A stretch of DNA of 64,000 nt, taken from assembly GCA_964035545.1 (NCBI GenBank), contig OZ037768.1:8981241-9045240 (forward strand). Direction: 5' to 3'. The notes under the pieces were generated by a model that was not told where the DNA came from, did not search any database, and saw only the letters and a list, made by a program, of their open reading frames with translations. Position numbers and translations under genes: made by a program. Numbering within the stretch: position 1 is the first letter of the stretch; each line of letters begins with the position of its first letter. Shown piece by piece: positions 1 through 11,143 of this stretch. Source of the stretch: Bugula neritina (taxonomy: Eukaryota; Bryozoa; Gymnolaemata; Cheilostomatida; Bugulidae).

Positions 1-1608
1 TTGTGGCAAAACATCTTCCAATGTTGGCATGACAGCGTGGTTTCGTTTAATTGCTTGATTGAGATTTTGCGGATCTATGCAGATGCGTATCTTTCCATTA
101 GGCTTGCGCACTGGTTGTAGATGGCTTATCCAGTCTGTAGGTGCTTCTACCTTAGCGACAATTTGACGTTGTTCTAGTTCAAGAATAGTCTTGATGAGAT
201 CTGATTTCATCGACAAGGGCACCTTCCGCGGTCGGACTTGCACTGGTACAGCTTCAGGTCTTAGCTCTATCCTATATTCCTGTTCAAACTTTCCAAGTCC
301 GGTAAATATGTCATCAAAGTTAGTCAGTAAAGTCTGAAGGTCTGGGTCAGTAGTGGCAAAGTTTACATTCTCGCTTTTGGTGCTGGGCATTTGTAATAAA
401 TCCAGGTGCAAACATGATTTCCATGACAGCAAGCTATGTTGGGTGGTTTCCACAACTAGGAATTTTAATGTAGTGTAACATCCTTGCTTGTTTAGTATCT
501 GTATCCGTGTCCACCCTAGTGGTGCACACTTGCTCTGGTCATATAAAGTTAGTACAGTATCAGTCGGTGTAAGTTTCGGTCTACCTAGCTTGTCGTAGTC
601 GATCGTATTCAAAGTATTGCATGATGCACCAGTGTCAAGTTGGAATTCAATGTCATAAATAGTATCTGCTTGCTTAGCAGTGAGCATCGCTAATAATTTA
701 CGATCTCGTACAGTAGTGGAGATAGTACTTACATGTTGAGAGTCACTGTCTGAAGAGTAATTCCAGGTGACTTGATTGGCTGTTTCGGTCGAGTCGCGAT
801 AATGATGCATGCGTGACCTGCAGTATGCAGCAAAGTGGTTAAATTTCTTGCAATGATTGCACTGTTTCCCATATGCTGGGCATGCTCGAGGTGGGTGATT
901 GCCTCCACAGTTTCCACACCTAGAAGCACCAACTGATTTTCTGACGTTGGGCTGAGAGTGAGTGTGTGAAAGTTGTCCTCTGTGTTTATCAGTGTTACGA
1001 GTGTCATTAGAGTGATATTGATGAGTCGGAGGTCTATGTTTTACCAAGTTCACTTGTTCGAGTCCATATGTGTTATCCTTAGTCATAGTCTTGTAGTCAA
1101 TAGCCGATGCTTCTTCTCGTCTGCAGAGTTCAATTGCTTTGTCAAAGTCAGTCAAGTCAAACAGTTTCTTTCTAATCTTGTCACTTTCAATTCCCAGTAT
1201 CAGTGCTTGTAGTATCAGTCGGTTGTACATGTCTTTTAAGTCACATAGTCCTGCAATGGTATGTAGTTCAGTCAAAAATTCGTCAATAGTTCTATTTCCT
1301 TGCTTACAAGTCAGTAGTGAGTGAGTCTTAGCCACTAAGTTTATTCTTGGTTTGCAGTAGTCATCAAACTGTGTCACAACTTTGTCATAGTCAGTTTTGT
1401 CATTGTTGTCAGTCCAGTTGAAAGAGTCGTATATTTGGTTGCCTCGGCGACCGATAGTTCTAAGTAGGTATGCAGTTTTCACTTTGCCTTCGGCTGTATC
1501 TTTCGATGTGGCAGTTAAAAAAAGTTCGAAGTCACGTTTAAAAATCTTCCATTCCTCAGGTAAATTCGGTCCATCTGCTAATGGTTTTGGCGCTAGTAAT
1601 TGCTCCAT
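1..1608 (-). CDS. Gag-Pol polyprotein of a Ty3/gypsy retrotransposon, partial
   Basis: The ATG at 1608 opens a frame that stays open for 536 codons to the window edge. Gag covers roughly residues 1-310. It has two zinc knuckles starting near residue 231: the first is C-x2-C-x3-H-x4-C, one residue shorter than the canonical spacing, and the second is a canonical C-x2-C-x4-H-x4-C. Next comes a retropepsin-type aspartic protease with the DTGAS catalytic motif at residues 325-329, followed by a spacer and the start of reverse transcriptase (fingers region, about residues 485-536). Gag and Pol are fused in one frame with no -1 frameshift or stop between them, as in some gypsy clades. The product would assemble virus-like particles and copy the element's RNA. 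No envelope gene can be assessed here. Confidence 0.93.
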   Translation of the reverse strand, partial: MEQLLAPKPLADGPNLPEEWKIFKRDFELFLTATSKDTAEGKVKTAYLLRTIGRRGNQIYDSFNWTDNNDKTDYDKVVTQFDDYCKPRINLVAKTHSLLTCKQGNRTIDEFLTELHTIAGLCDLKDMYNRLILQALILGIESDKIRKKLFDLTDFDKAIELCRREEASAIDYKTMTKDNTYGLEQVNLVKHRPPTHQYHSNDTRNTDKHRGQLSHTHSQPNVRKSVGASRCGNCGGNHPPRACPAYGKQCNHCKKFNHFAAYCRSRMHHYRDSTETANQVTWNYSSDSDSQHVSTISTTVRDRKLLAMLTAKQADTIYDIEFQLDTGASCNTLNTIDYDKLGRPKLTPTDTVLTLYDQSKCAPLGWTRIQILNKQGCYTTLKFLVVETTQHSLLSWKSCLHLDLLQMPSTKSENVNFATTDPDLQTLLTNFDDIFTGLGKFEQEYRIELRPEAVPVQVRPRKVPLSMKSDLIKTILELEQRQIVAKVEAPTDWISHLQPVRKPNGKIRICIDPQNLNQAIKRNHAVMPTLEDVLPQ

Positions 1609-1638
1609 GTTATTTCAGTGTAATATTAATAATAATTA

Positions 1639-1652
1639 GACTCGGGGCACCA
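1639..1652 (-). other. Primer-binding site of the gypsy element
   Basis: On the minus strand TGGTGCCCCGAGTC follows immediately after the LTR end (…ACA). It starts with TGG, complementary to a tRNA 3' CCA, so the primer tRNA should end in GACTCGGGGCACCA. I could not match this to a specific host tRNA from memory. Confidence 0.8.
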
Positions 1653-1884
1653 TGTTTTATGTTGATTTGTGATATTATTTCAGCTATCGTGAAAAGACAG
1701 AACGTGCTCGAGTTAGTTGATAAACGTAAGAGGCCGAAGCCGTGATTTATTACCACAATATATATACACGAAAATACTAAAACTATTACAATAAGTGATA
1801 CAATTAATTATTAAGATTAAGACAAAAAATAGTAAAATAATAAAATAACAAATTAGAAATAAATGTTTACATGAACACCGAACA
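1653..1884 (-). mobile_element. Candidate 5' LTR (about 232 bp)
   Basis: The inner boundary is fixed by the primer-binding site. The outer boundary is inferred from the 4-bp inverted ends TGTT...AACA, which give 1653-1884. A TATA-like run (1758-1766) and an AATAAA (1751-1746 on minus) lie inside. The second LTR is outside the window, so the outer edge and length are tentative. Confidence 0.6.
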
Positions 1885-3784
1885 ATCAGGTTGGATTTTG
1901 ATATTTTCTATTGATTCATTGACTTTGCACTCTCATAATAATCTACAGTTTGAATACATTTATAAAAGAACAAGTAACAAAAAAAAATTAAAGTTGAGTT
2001 GTGAGAAATAGTAATACTAAAACTAATACTAATAGTAATGTAATAGTAATACATCAAAAAAAGAAAAATATTCATGATGTGAATATTGAATTTGAGCTGA
2101 ACGGTGAACCTAAGGCTTTAATTTCATGTAAGTTTAGAATTAATTCTTGAGAAGCCAGTTAAAAGCTATGCCTGTAGCAACATTAGAACCACTACCAGTT
2201 ACACTAGATTTGCCTTTGGTATAACTGTAAGACTTAAATTTAAACTTAAACTCAGGTTAAATTAAAATCTTAAAGTTAATGTTATTCTAAATCTGAGTCT
2301 CAAACTCAAAGTGTGCATACAATTAATGAATTATAAATATATGTATATTACTAAGTAGGTATTTAACATTTTCACATAATGATAATGATTATGATAATGT
2401 GAGCTTGAAATACTCAAGTGGTGAAATTTTACTAAATGCAACACAAAAGTGATGCTTCCCCCTTACATCTACTACGAGTTTTGCCTATTCCCCTTACTTT
2501 CACTTTGGTTTCATTGATTACATTACCAACTAATTTAGCGAAATATCGCTAGAAGAAACAGCACCAAGTTGGAGCAACTGTATACACGTTTGCCCGGAAT
2601 CCAAAGTCCTAACTCCAAATACTAGAGTCTTAAAGGCCTAAACTCGGTCACCTCAAACTTGGTGCTGCTACAAGCACTTTGTAATTTACGGACGTGTTTG
2701 GCCCAGGATCTTGTTTATTTGCTAAGCGATTTTGGCGGTTGGCCAAGTACGGACTATCCATTCGATGCATTGAGCCCGAAGAAATTACATTGCGCGATTC
2801 AGATTATTTCTTTTATTGTATAACCCGCTTCAGCAATCATGAGTTTCAATTTGAATTTCAAGTCAACTAGAACCAAAAGGTTCAACTAATAAAACAGTGA
2901 AGTGCTTATTTTTGATTAAAATTTTGTCAAGTTATGGTTTCATCACTAATAGCTATGATCAATAAAAAACCAGACTTTTTATTGATATTATTTTTATATT
3001 GAATAATTTAAATTTTAAAATTAAAATAATTATAATTATTCATGATGATAATCATAATGATAATATTAATATTTATATTATTTAATTATAATTTAAATTA
3101 ATGTTGTTCTAATTATATTTTTAAATTTAATAATTATAATAATAATTAATTATAGTTATTTATTATAAGGATAATAAGCATAGTATTAGTACTACTATTA
3201 CAGTATTGCTATTAATATTAGTTATTACTATTAGTAATAGTAATACTAATACTAATAGTAATAGTATTACTATTAGTATTAGTATTACTATTACTATTAG
3301 GTAGGTAGGAGTCCGAGTAACACCATAACTACTAGTACTAATAGTAGTACTACTAGTACTACTACTAGTATTACATTTACTACTATTATTAGTGTTCGTA
3401 TAAATATAACTATTTAATAACTGTAAGTCAGTATGAGTATAACTATTAACTATTAAGTTTTAACTAATACTTATACTTATAGTTATAGTTATACTAATGC
3501 TAATACTAATAGTAATAGTAATTGTAATAGTTTAATGGGCAAATTTTATTTCTTTCAATTTTGAATTTATAAGCTTTTTTCTATTTATTTTCAATAGCTT
3601 AGCCTTATGAGTTATGACTGTTGGAATATGTCTAGGAATTGAAATTTATAATTTTAATTTTTCTTGCAAAAATCTTATTACTTTTACTTTTAGTGCTAAT
3701 GCATACTCATACTGATAATAGTATAGTAATATTGTATAGAATAAGAATTAGATGTGTGAAAAATATCAATAGTTTATGTTATAG
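1885..3784. other. Intergenic, AT-rich, no gene seen
   Basis: No coding exon or RNA gene is visible between the LTR and MRPL18. The stretch holds low-complexity AT-rich DNA, a slightly CpG-richer patch near 2740-2830 and the TASTAW repeat field listed separately. Any MRPL18 promoter must lie in its last few hundred bases, but no clear core element stands out. Confidence 0.6.
3183..3534. repeat. Triplet/hexamer repeat field (TAC/TAG/TAA/TAT words)
   Basis: Long runs keep a 3- or 6-base register of the type TASTAW (S = C or G), switching repeatedly between TACTA- and TAGTA- words. The two words are each other's complement orientation, so the field is rich in small palindromes such as ACTAGT. 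Confidence 0.85.
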
Positions 3785-6700
3785 ATGTCAAATATGATAC
3801 GGAGGCGGTTTTTCAGTGTGACTGCAAATGCATGCTATCCTTTACCTACGACAACAAAACAAGATATGAAAAAATATGGAGTATCTGAAGAATTTGTTAA
3901 TAGAAACCCAAGGTATGTAATTATTTTTTCTACTATTAAATTTATTTTGATAATAATGTTTGATATATTTTCATAACCATTTAGGGCCCACTTTCATTTA
4001 TTAAAACCAACTTCATTATAATCTTTTCTCGGCAATAAATTTGACTTAAAAAATCTTTATTTAATATTTCAGTTCAACAAAACTGAATGGAGCTCATAAT
4101 GTCAAATTGTCAAAAGTGCCAAATTGTTGGCTAATACACTCAAGTAAGCGCTGACTTTACAGCAGGGCAAGTTAAGTTCATATCTAGACAAAAAGATGTC
4201 AAGTCAATAAATGCCTTCACTCAACTACTTCAATTTTAGTTTTCTTTTGAGTGCTTGAATGAGTTACTATATATGTCTATGTAAAAGATTGCATATAATT
4301 CATAAAAAAACTGATATATAATGGTCAATAAGTATTTTTTGCAGCATTGAAATTATAGTTGATTGTTTTCATCAAAGCATTATTAGATCATTATAGTGAA
4401 ATAACTTATTTATTCAAAGGATACTTTCAAACTTAGGGCTAAATTAACCAATTATATACTCCTGAAAGTTTCAAAGACTTGCAACTATGCAATTCAAACA
4501 TGTCAAGTTGAGTCAAGTCAATTAGTTGAGGAAGTCAAATTAATGATTTTAGAAAGTTGGCTCAGTCAGCAGGCGCTTCGGCCAATGTGACTTTAACCCA
4601 GTTCTGTTGATTTCAGCTTAAATGCCCTGGCAAGTTTTGAATATATTTCAATATTGTTAATGGTTGAAAAATATTGAAATATACTAAATCTAACAGAAAC
4701 TGAGAACTTAGATATAATAGCTTGGATAAAAAATATTTGCTGATAGCATCTACAACAAATTTGTATTTATCTAATGATATGTAAAAAGAAACAAAATAAC
4801 TACCATAATTTGAAATATTACTTTATTACGATAACTTTTATATTTACACAATGATGAAATTAGTTTGTTGTTTATTTTTTATCTCGTGTTATTTAAACTT
4901 AATTTAAGCATTGTGCAGTTGTTTGAAAAGTTACTTACAATTCAAAAAGCAATATGCCAGTTTATTTCAGGTTTTGATTATGTAAATTTTCAAGTTTTGC
5001 AATAGTAAATTAAAAGGGTGTGACTAAAATGGGTGGCCACCCGGTGTCGCGGTCCTGGACACCCATTTTAGTCATTTGGGGGGATTTTGACTAAAATTGG
5101 TGTCGTGAAGATTTTTAGTTTTATTTTCACATTTTGTGAACATTTTTGTTTGTTATTATTGCTCTCAATATTTTTACTAGTTTAAAGTGGGTGTGACTAA
5201 AATGGGTGGCCACCCGCTGTCGCGGTCCGTGACACTCATTTTAGTCATAAGGGGGGGGTTTTGACTAAAATGGGTGTCGCGAACAATTTTCGTTTTATTT
5301 TCATATTTTTAGACAGCTGTGACTGTTAAGATTATTGTTAAATAAATCTTCAGTGAATAATGAACATTTCAAAATCGTTTAAACCAAAAACATGAATAAA
5401 TTAAATTAATTTTAACAAAAAACAAACTTATCAAGAGTTATCTTTCCTCATCAAAAATTTAATTTTCACTTAATTTTACTGTTATCGTTATGATCATAGA
5501 CATGCTAACTTATGAAACATATACTTTGAACTAGTAAAAATACTGAGAGCAATATTAACAAAAACAATGTTCACAAAATGTGAAAATAAAACTAAAAATA
5601 TTCGCGACACCCATTTTAGTCCAGAATGACTAAAATGGGTGTCACAAGATTTTTTTATTTGCATTTAGCATTGAGGATAGATATAATTTTACACTTGACA
5701 TCATTAAACTGCTTTTGCATTTTTGCACCAACTTGGCAAATTAAAAAGCTACGAAACTGCGTCATAGGATAAATAAGATTAAAATCATTGTGAAAACCTT
5801 TGGGGTCAAAAACTAGGGGGTGTCGCGAAGAATTCAATGCATGTATTTTAATTTAATTTCATAGTTATTTTTCAGTTTCTAGACATGCTGACTAATAAAC
5901 CATATAATTTAAACTATTAAAAACACTGTGAGCAATATTAACAAACAAAAATGTCTAAAAAATGTGAAAATAAAACTAAAAATCTTCACGACACCCATTT
6001 TAGTAAAAACACCCACGAATGACTAAAATGGGTGTCACGGTGTTTTTGCTTTAATTTTAGCTTTCTGGGCGGTTTTGGATACTATAAATTATGTCATGTT
6101 AAAAATTTTACTTGCTTTTACTAATCAAAATTATTAAAATTTTTAATACTTACAAATATTAGAAAAAAATCATAAAAACAAAACTAAGAACTAAGGGAAG
6201 ATAACTCTAGGAGGTGTCACTGATAGTTTCGGTTTTTATTATATTTTATTATTATTGTAAATTATTATTTAATACTACCGTCATTTAGAGTGAAACAGTT
6301 ATTATATATTAGAGTTTTTTTAAAGTTTTGATCAACAACCAATTTGGAACAAGAATTGTCAAAAAGCTAAAAAATAAAGCAAAAATCACCGTGACACCCA
6401 TTTTAGTCATTCGTGGGTGTTTTTACTAAAATGGGTGTCGTGAAGATTTGTACTTTTATTTTCACATTTTTTAGACATTTTTGTTTGTTTATATTGCTCA
6501 CAGTGTTTTTAATAGTTTAAATTATATGTTTCATAAGTTAACATGTCTATGATCATAACGATAACAGTAAAATTAGGTGAAAATTCAATTTTTGATGAAG
6601 AAAGATAACTCTTGATAAGTTCTATTTTCGTCATAATTATTTCAATTTTGTCATTATTTATTTATGTTTTTTAGTTTAAATGATTGTGAGATGTTCATTA

Positions 6701-9618
6701 TTTATTGAAGAATAGTTTAAAAATGATTTCAATGGTTACAACTGTCTAAAAATGTGAACATAAAACGGAAATTGTTCGTGACACCCATTTTAGTCATAAG
6801 GGGGGATTTTGACTAAAATGGGTGTCACGGCCCGCGACACCGGGTGGCCACCCATTTTAGTCACACCCGTTTAAAGTATATTATGGTTCATTAGTCAGCA
6901 TGTCTAGAAACTGAAAAATAACTATGAAATTAAGTTAAAATACATGTATTGAATTCTTCGCGACACCCCCTAGTTTTTGACCCCAAGGGTTTTCACAATG
7001 ACTTTAATCTTATTTATTCTTATGTCGCAGTTTCGTAACTTTTTAATTAGCTAAGTTGGTGTAAAAATGCAAAAGCAGTTTAATGATGTCAATTGTAAAG
7101 TTATATCTGTCCTCAATGCTAAATGCAAATTAAAAATTCTTGTGACGCCCATTTTAGTCATTCTGGGTTATTGTAACTAAAATGGGTGTCGCGAAAATAT
7201 TTAATTTTCTTTTAAACTTTGTGAACATTTTTGTTTTTCCAATATTACTCCCAGCATTTTTACTAGTTTAAAGTATATGTTTTATAAGTCGGCATGTCTA
7301 TGATCATAACAATAACAATAAAATTAAGTGAAAATTAAATTTTCGATGAGGAAAGATAACTCTCAACGAGTTTAGTTTTTGTTATAATTATTTCAATTTT
7401 ATCATTATTTATTTACATTTTTTGGTTTAAACGATTGTGAAATGTTCATTATTCACTGAAGATTTATTTAACAATAATTTTAACAGTCACAATTGTCTAA
7501 AAATTTGAAAATAAAACGAAAATTGTTCGCGACACCTATTTTAGTCAAAACCTCCCTTATAACAAAAATGGGTGTCACGGACCGCGACACCGGGTGGCCA
7601 CCCATTTTAGTCACACCCAAATTAAAATGGCCAGGTTTCACTCAACTTGAAAATTCTCAAATGTTTAGGGTCAAGTCACTGGGACTTAAACTTACTTTAC
7701 GCATTTGCTGTTTACTCTAGCACCCGACTTAACAGTATAGTCATTATTCTAATTCACCATTTATAATTAATTTCAAAAGTTTAGGCCCAAGTTATTATTT
7801 TTTTCATGCTTATGTTAGAAATCTAGAAATGCTGGGGATAGCTCACAAACGAAGAGGATGGAAGTTCCAAGCACCTCGTAAAGATTTTTATCATGAGTAA
7901 GCTAGACCTTTGATGTTTTGTTACTTTCATAAATACTTGTATATTTTATGTTTCACATTATAATATATTTGTATAAACATTCTAGCAGATGCTAAGCAGT
8001 AGGAACAGCTAGCAGGTATCACAAGGTGTCAAACAACGTTACATTAATAAGATTTATCAGCAAAAGTGTTTAAAAGCGTTTCTTTTATTTAAATTAAATT
8101 ACAAATTAGTTTAGAGTAATAGCAATAGTGCTCTGTATATATTGACAAATTTATCGATAAATTTTACAAGCTAAATGTAATCATGTATACACTTGAAAAA
8201 TAAAATCAAATAACTTCTGTATAACATGTATTGCCGTTTGTTAAACAACTTGATATTTTGTACAATTCAAGACTCACACTGTACCGAGAAGGCCAACACA
8301 CTGTTGCTAAACTTATACACTCTTCTGGAAAGTGCATAGTCAGTGCCAGCACAAAAGAATCTGCCATTTCTCAACAATTACCAAGGTGAAGCCTACAATA
8401 TTTCTAATGGGTGAAATATTGATTATTTAAACATGTAACATGCATGTTGCTTAGCAGTAATATATCTACATATGCATGTTTACCATTTTATTTTACTAAA
8501 AAATTTTTTGCTGATGTTTAAAAGATTTCCGTATAAATTTACTGAAACGTCATTTATTCACACGAAATTAAGTTTTAGATAGTCATAAATCACAGCTGGT
8601 CTGCTGTTTTGTAGCACAACTGATGTTAATGCCTGCTACAATATAGGCAGAGTTATAGCTCACAGATGCCATCAAGTAGGCATAGACAGCATGATGTTCG
8701 TACCAGATGGCAGTGGAGAAGCTGTAAGTCAAACTATCAACTAGGAAAAGCAACTGCACAATTTACAAATATCATAGCAACTTATTGTCATCAGTGCTGC
8801 GATGTATTGTTTGTTTGAAATAATTGTCAGCTTTGTATGCCTGTCCAAAATATAGATGTGCATTACTGAACTGTAAACTTGCATTCTGGCTACCAACTAC
8901 TTGTAAGTAAATCCAAACCTCTAAACTCTAGGTTAATATAGGTGTTTTTGTGAGTTTCTAGTGGAGATAGAGAAACCTTTTCTTGTTATATGGTTTCTGC
9001 TACAAGAATTGGCAATATAGACTTCGCCAAGGGACATGTTAACCAATTTTACTATTTTTCTGCATTCTTCCTAATATAGTTGTCAAACTTTTAGAGTGCA
9101 TCATTCATATTTTTATGTATATCTTATTTTGGCTATGTTAGTGGCCTCTCTATCTGAGGCTGTTGAAAAACTATGTTAGTGGCCTCTTTATCTGAGGCTG
9201 TTGAAAAACTGGTAAGCTCGGTATGAAATCACGTGACCTTATGCGTGTCCACCTTTCAAATCATTTCATTACCAAGGCTTTGTTTCAATGATACTTTATA
9301 ATGCTTTCCCATTGCTCAGAATGAATGTTTCAAGCAATTGGAACGTAGTGTATATCAATGCACACCCTAATAATGCCTCTATCAACTGAACAGCATTGTT
9401 CAGGAAATTAACAAAGATTTGTATAAAAGTTGTTGAATGAGCCATAAATATATTATTTTATTACAATAGTCTTGGGTCACATTTACTATCTTGTATTTCA
9501 GGTTAAAAGATTTGAGGAAGCACTTTTAAGCAGTGGCATACAATTAGAGGAAATCGATGAAGAGCCTTATAGAGATTATGAAATAGGAACAGATTATGAT
9601 ACAACATCTCCATCTTGA
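3785..9618 (+). CDS. MRPL18: Mitochondrial large-subunit ribosomal protein uL18m (MRPL18)
   Basis: Exons 3785-3912, 7819-7896, 8272-8385, 8615-8723 and 9502-9618 join in phase to 181 codons, close to the 180-residue human protein. The start MSNMIRRRFFSV is an Arg-rich mitochondrial presequence. The conserved segment 'NRNPRNLEMLGIAHKRRGW' spans the first junction. Exon 3 encodes the SASTKESAI block and exon 4 the GRVIAHRC block of the bacterial L18-type fold. The protein binds 5S-type or structural RNA of the mitoribosomal central protuberance; vertebrate MRPL18 is also linked to 5S rRNA import. The C-terminal tail is acidic. Intron 1 is about 3.9 kb because it hosts nested transposons (5016-7618). 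All introns are GT-AG. The gene is convergent with the POLR1D-like gene, 185 bp between stops. Identification is by remembered family sequence. Confidence 0.93.
5016..7618. mobile_element. Mutator-like TIR/foldback element, outer copy, with 9-bp TSD
   Basis: The ends are inverted repeats starting GGGTGTGACTAAAATGGG. The element is flanked by a perfect 9-bp duplication AAATTAAAA (5007-5015 and 7619-7627). A 9-bp TSD with long TIRs is typical of Mutator-like elements. It carries no transposase ORF, so it is non-autonomous. It is interrupted by an inner copy (5189-6868); without that and its extra TSD it is about 914 bp. It is built from repeated modules of GACTAAAATGGGTGTC and the reverse complement, often as hairpins. 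It lies in MRPL18 intron 1. Confidence 0.9.
5189..6868. mobile_element. Nested inner copy of the same TIR element, own 9-bp TSD
   Basis: It has the same GGGTGTGAC...GTCACACCC termini as the outer element. It is flanked by a perfect 9-bp duplication GTTTAAAGT (5180-5188 and 6869-6877). The uninterrupted target sequence 'ACTAGTTTAAAGTATAT' survives in the other arm of the outer element (near 7259), which confirms the insertion. It is 1680 bp, largely palindromic around about 6200, with internal hairpins at 5605-5645, about 5988-6040 and 6378-6442. Confidence 0.9.
9133..9208. repeat. 38-bp tandem duplication (two copies)
   Basis: Two adjacent 38-bp copies (9133-9170, 9171-9208) differ at one position (CTCTCTATC versus CTCTTTATC). 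They lie in MRPL18 intron 4. Confidence 0.9.
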
Positions 9619-9803
9619 ATTTATTTACAATAGTACAATTATATACATGTTAACTGAGCAATATATGTTCATATAAAACGTTAAAATAACAACTTAGGTA
9701 TTTGAGTAATATGAATTCTTATTTAATTAATAAAAATGTATGTATGATTTTATATATAACTCATGTTTATGACAATTAATTTAAAACAGAAATAAAAATA
9801 CTT

Positions 9804-11143
9804 TCATTTGCATTTTGTATCATTGTTATGTTCTGTATCAGCATCATGAGATAGATCATTTTGACAACCTGTACCAATGTCGATGTCATCGTCCTTTGTT
9901 TTTCTCTTAGCTTTTTTAGTTCTAGTAGTTTGAAGATAGTCCAGTTGAACACGTTTACTTCTGTGCCGCGTTACATCACTATTTTGAGGTTTATTGGATT
10001 GTTTTTGTCTTGCATTGGCACTTAGAGAGCTCATGAGTGTCCTCTGCACAAATCTTTTATTAGGTTTAGTTTCTCGTCTTTTCCTAAAATGACAAAACAG
10101 AAAGTGTTTTTATAAATTATGCTGATATACTAAGACATGCATCACTAAGAGAAAAAATACTACTAGAAAAAAGATTTTATTAGTAACATTCGCTGACAGC
10201 AATAAAAAAAACTATCAAAAGCTAATGCTCACCATCCCTGAGGCCCAATTTCTTCGGCAACAGAGGCACCTCTTTGTGCTTCAGCTAACAATTCTTCGCA
10301 TGCCTTTCTAAAACAAAGCATAGATTTTCAGTAGGGTGGCTAACGATAAAACCTGTGCTCAAGGTTAACCTCACTAAAACATTAAATAACTACACCAAAT
10401 TTACACATATTTGTAAGTGGGGGCTGGTTTTTATTAGTTGAGAAATTTACAGAAAGAATGTGAAAGTGATAAAATTGCATATCTTACCGTAGAAAGCGCT
10501 TTGAATAATTTATTCACTGGGGAGCTTTTCTAGATCTAAGTGTGACAAATTTATGAAGATGAGCTGCTTCACATTAATACATTTAAAAAAATGCTCAATT
10601 AAATTCTTTTTGAATTTCAAAAACATATTTTTTAAAAACACTACCTTGAATTGGCACTAAATGCCATGACATAATAATAATAATTTTACATACTTGACAA
10701 TTCAGGATAATTTATTTGATATTTTTTGTAATTTTGATAAGCTGCATCTTGCAAAATGAAAATAGAGACTGGTATGATTGGAGCAGCAAATATTATACAT
10801 CCTATGGTCCTATTTCACTTATTTTCTGTTTTATCAACTGTGTTTTCTCATCATTGCAACTAAATTTTAAAATATGGCTATTTTAATTTCAGGCAAGAAA
10901 TTTCATCAACAAATTGATATCGGAACATTCAATCAAGTGCACATATTTTTATTCAGGTTTTTTAAATTGACATAAATAATTTTGAAGCAGCTGAAAATAA
11001 ATTAAGGGTACTTATGCCAAAAAAAATAGCAAAAATTATGCCCAGTCAAACTAGAATGCTATATGCATCAAAGATAACAAGTAGTATATAAGGGTTAAAG
11101 CAACAAGTTTGATTACCATTTACCTGGTTAGATCGTCATCCAT
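9804..11143 (-). CDS. POLR1D isoform-2-like protein, stand-alone gene
   Basis: Three minus-strand exons, 11143-11124, 10307-10233 and 10083-9804, join in phase to a 124-residue protein starting MDDDLTRKACEELLAEAQRG. The core 'EELLAEAQRG..AEEIGPQGW...NKRF..TL' matches the alternative product of the vertebrate POLR1D locus (isoform 2, 122 residues), not the RPAC2 subunit of RNA polymerases I and III. The conserved part is residues 7-55. The rest is basic (RTKKAKRKTK, a possible nuclear signal) and ends in an acidic, Asp/Asn-rich tail. The function of this isoform is not well established. No RPAC2 fold exons are visible nearby, so here it appears as its own gene. It converges on MRPL18. Intron 1 is about 0.8 kb. 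Confidence 0.85.

Larger units (their letters stand above)
1..1884 (-). mobile_element. Ty3/gypsy LTR retrotransposon, 5' part (LTR, PBS, gag, protease, start of RT)
   Basis: Read on the minus strand, the order is a candidate 5' LTR (1884-1653), a primer-binding site directly after it (1652-1639), a short leader, then one open Gag-Pol frame from 1608 to the window edge. The protease-before-RT order and the RT sequence 'RKPNGKIRICIDPQNLNQ' are those of Ty3/gypsy (Metaviridae) elements. The rest of RT, RNase H, integrase and the 3' LTR would lie before base 1. The frame has no stop or frameshift over 536 codons, so the copy may be young. No target-site duplication can be checked from one end. 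Confidence 0.93.

Noticed and set aside
5016-7618. CRISPR-like array or structured RNA gene from the regularly repeated GACTAAAATGGGTGTC
   Set aside because: Repeats occur in both orientations at irregular spacing inside elements with TIRs and exact 9-bp target duplications, in an animal gene intron.
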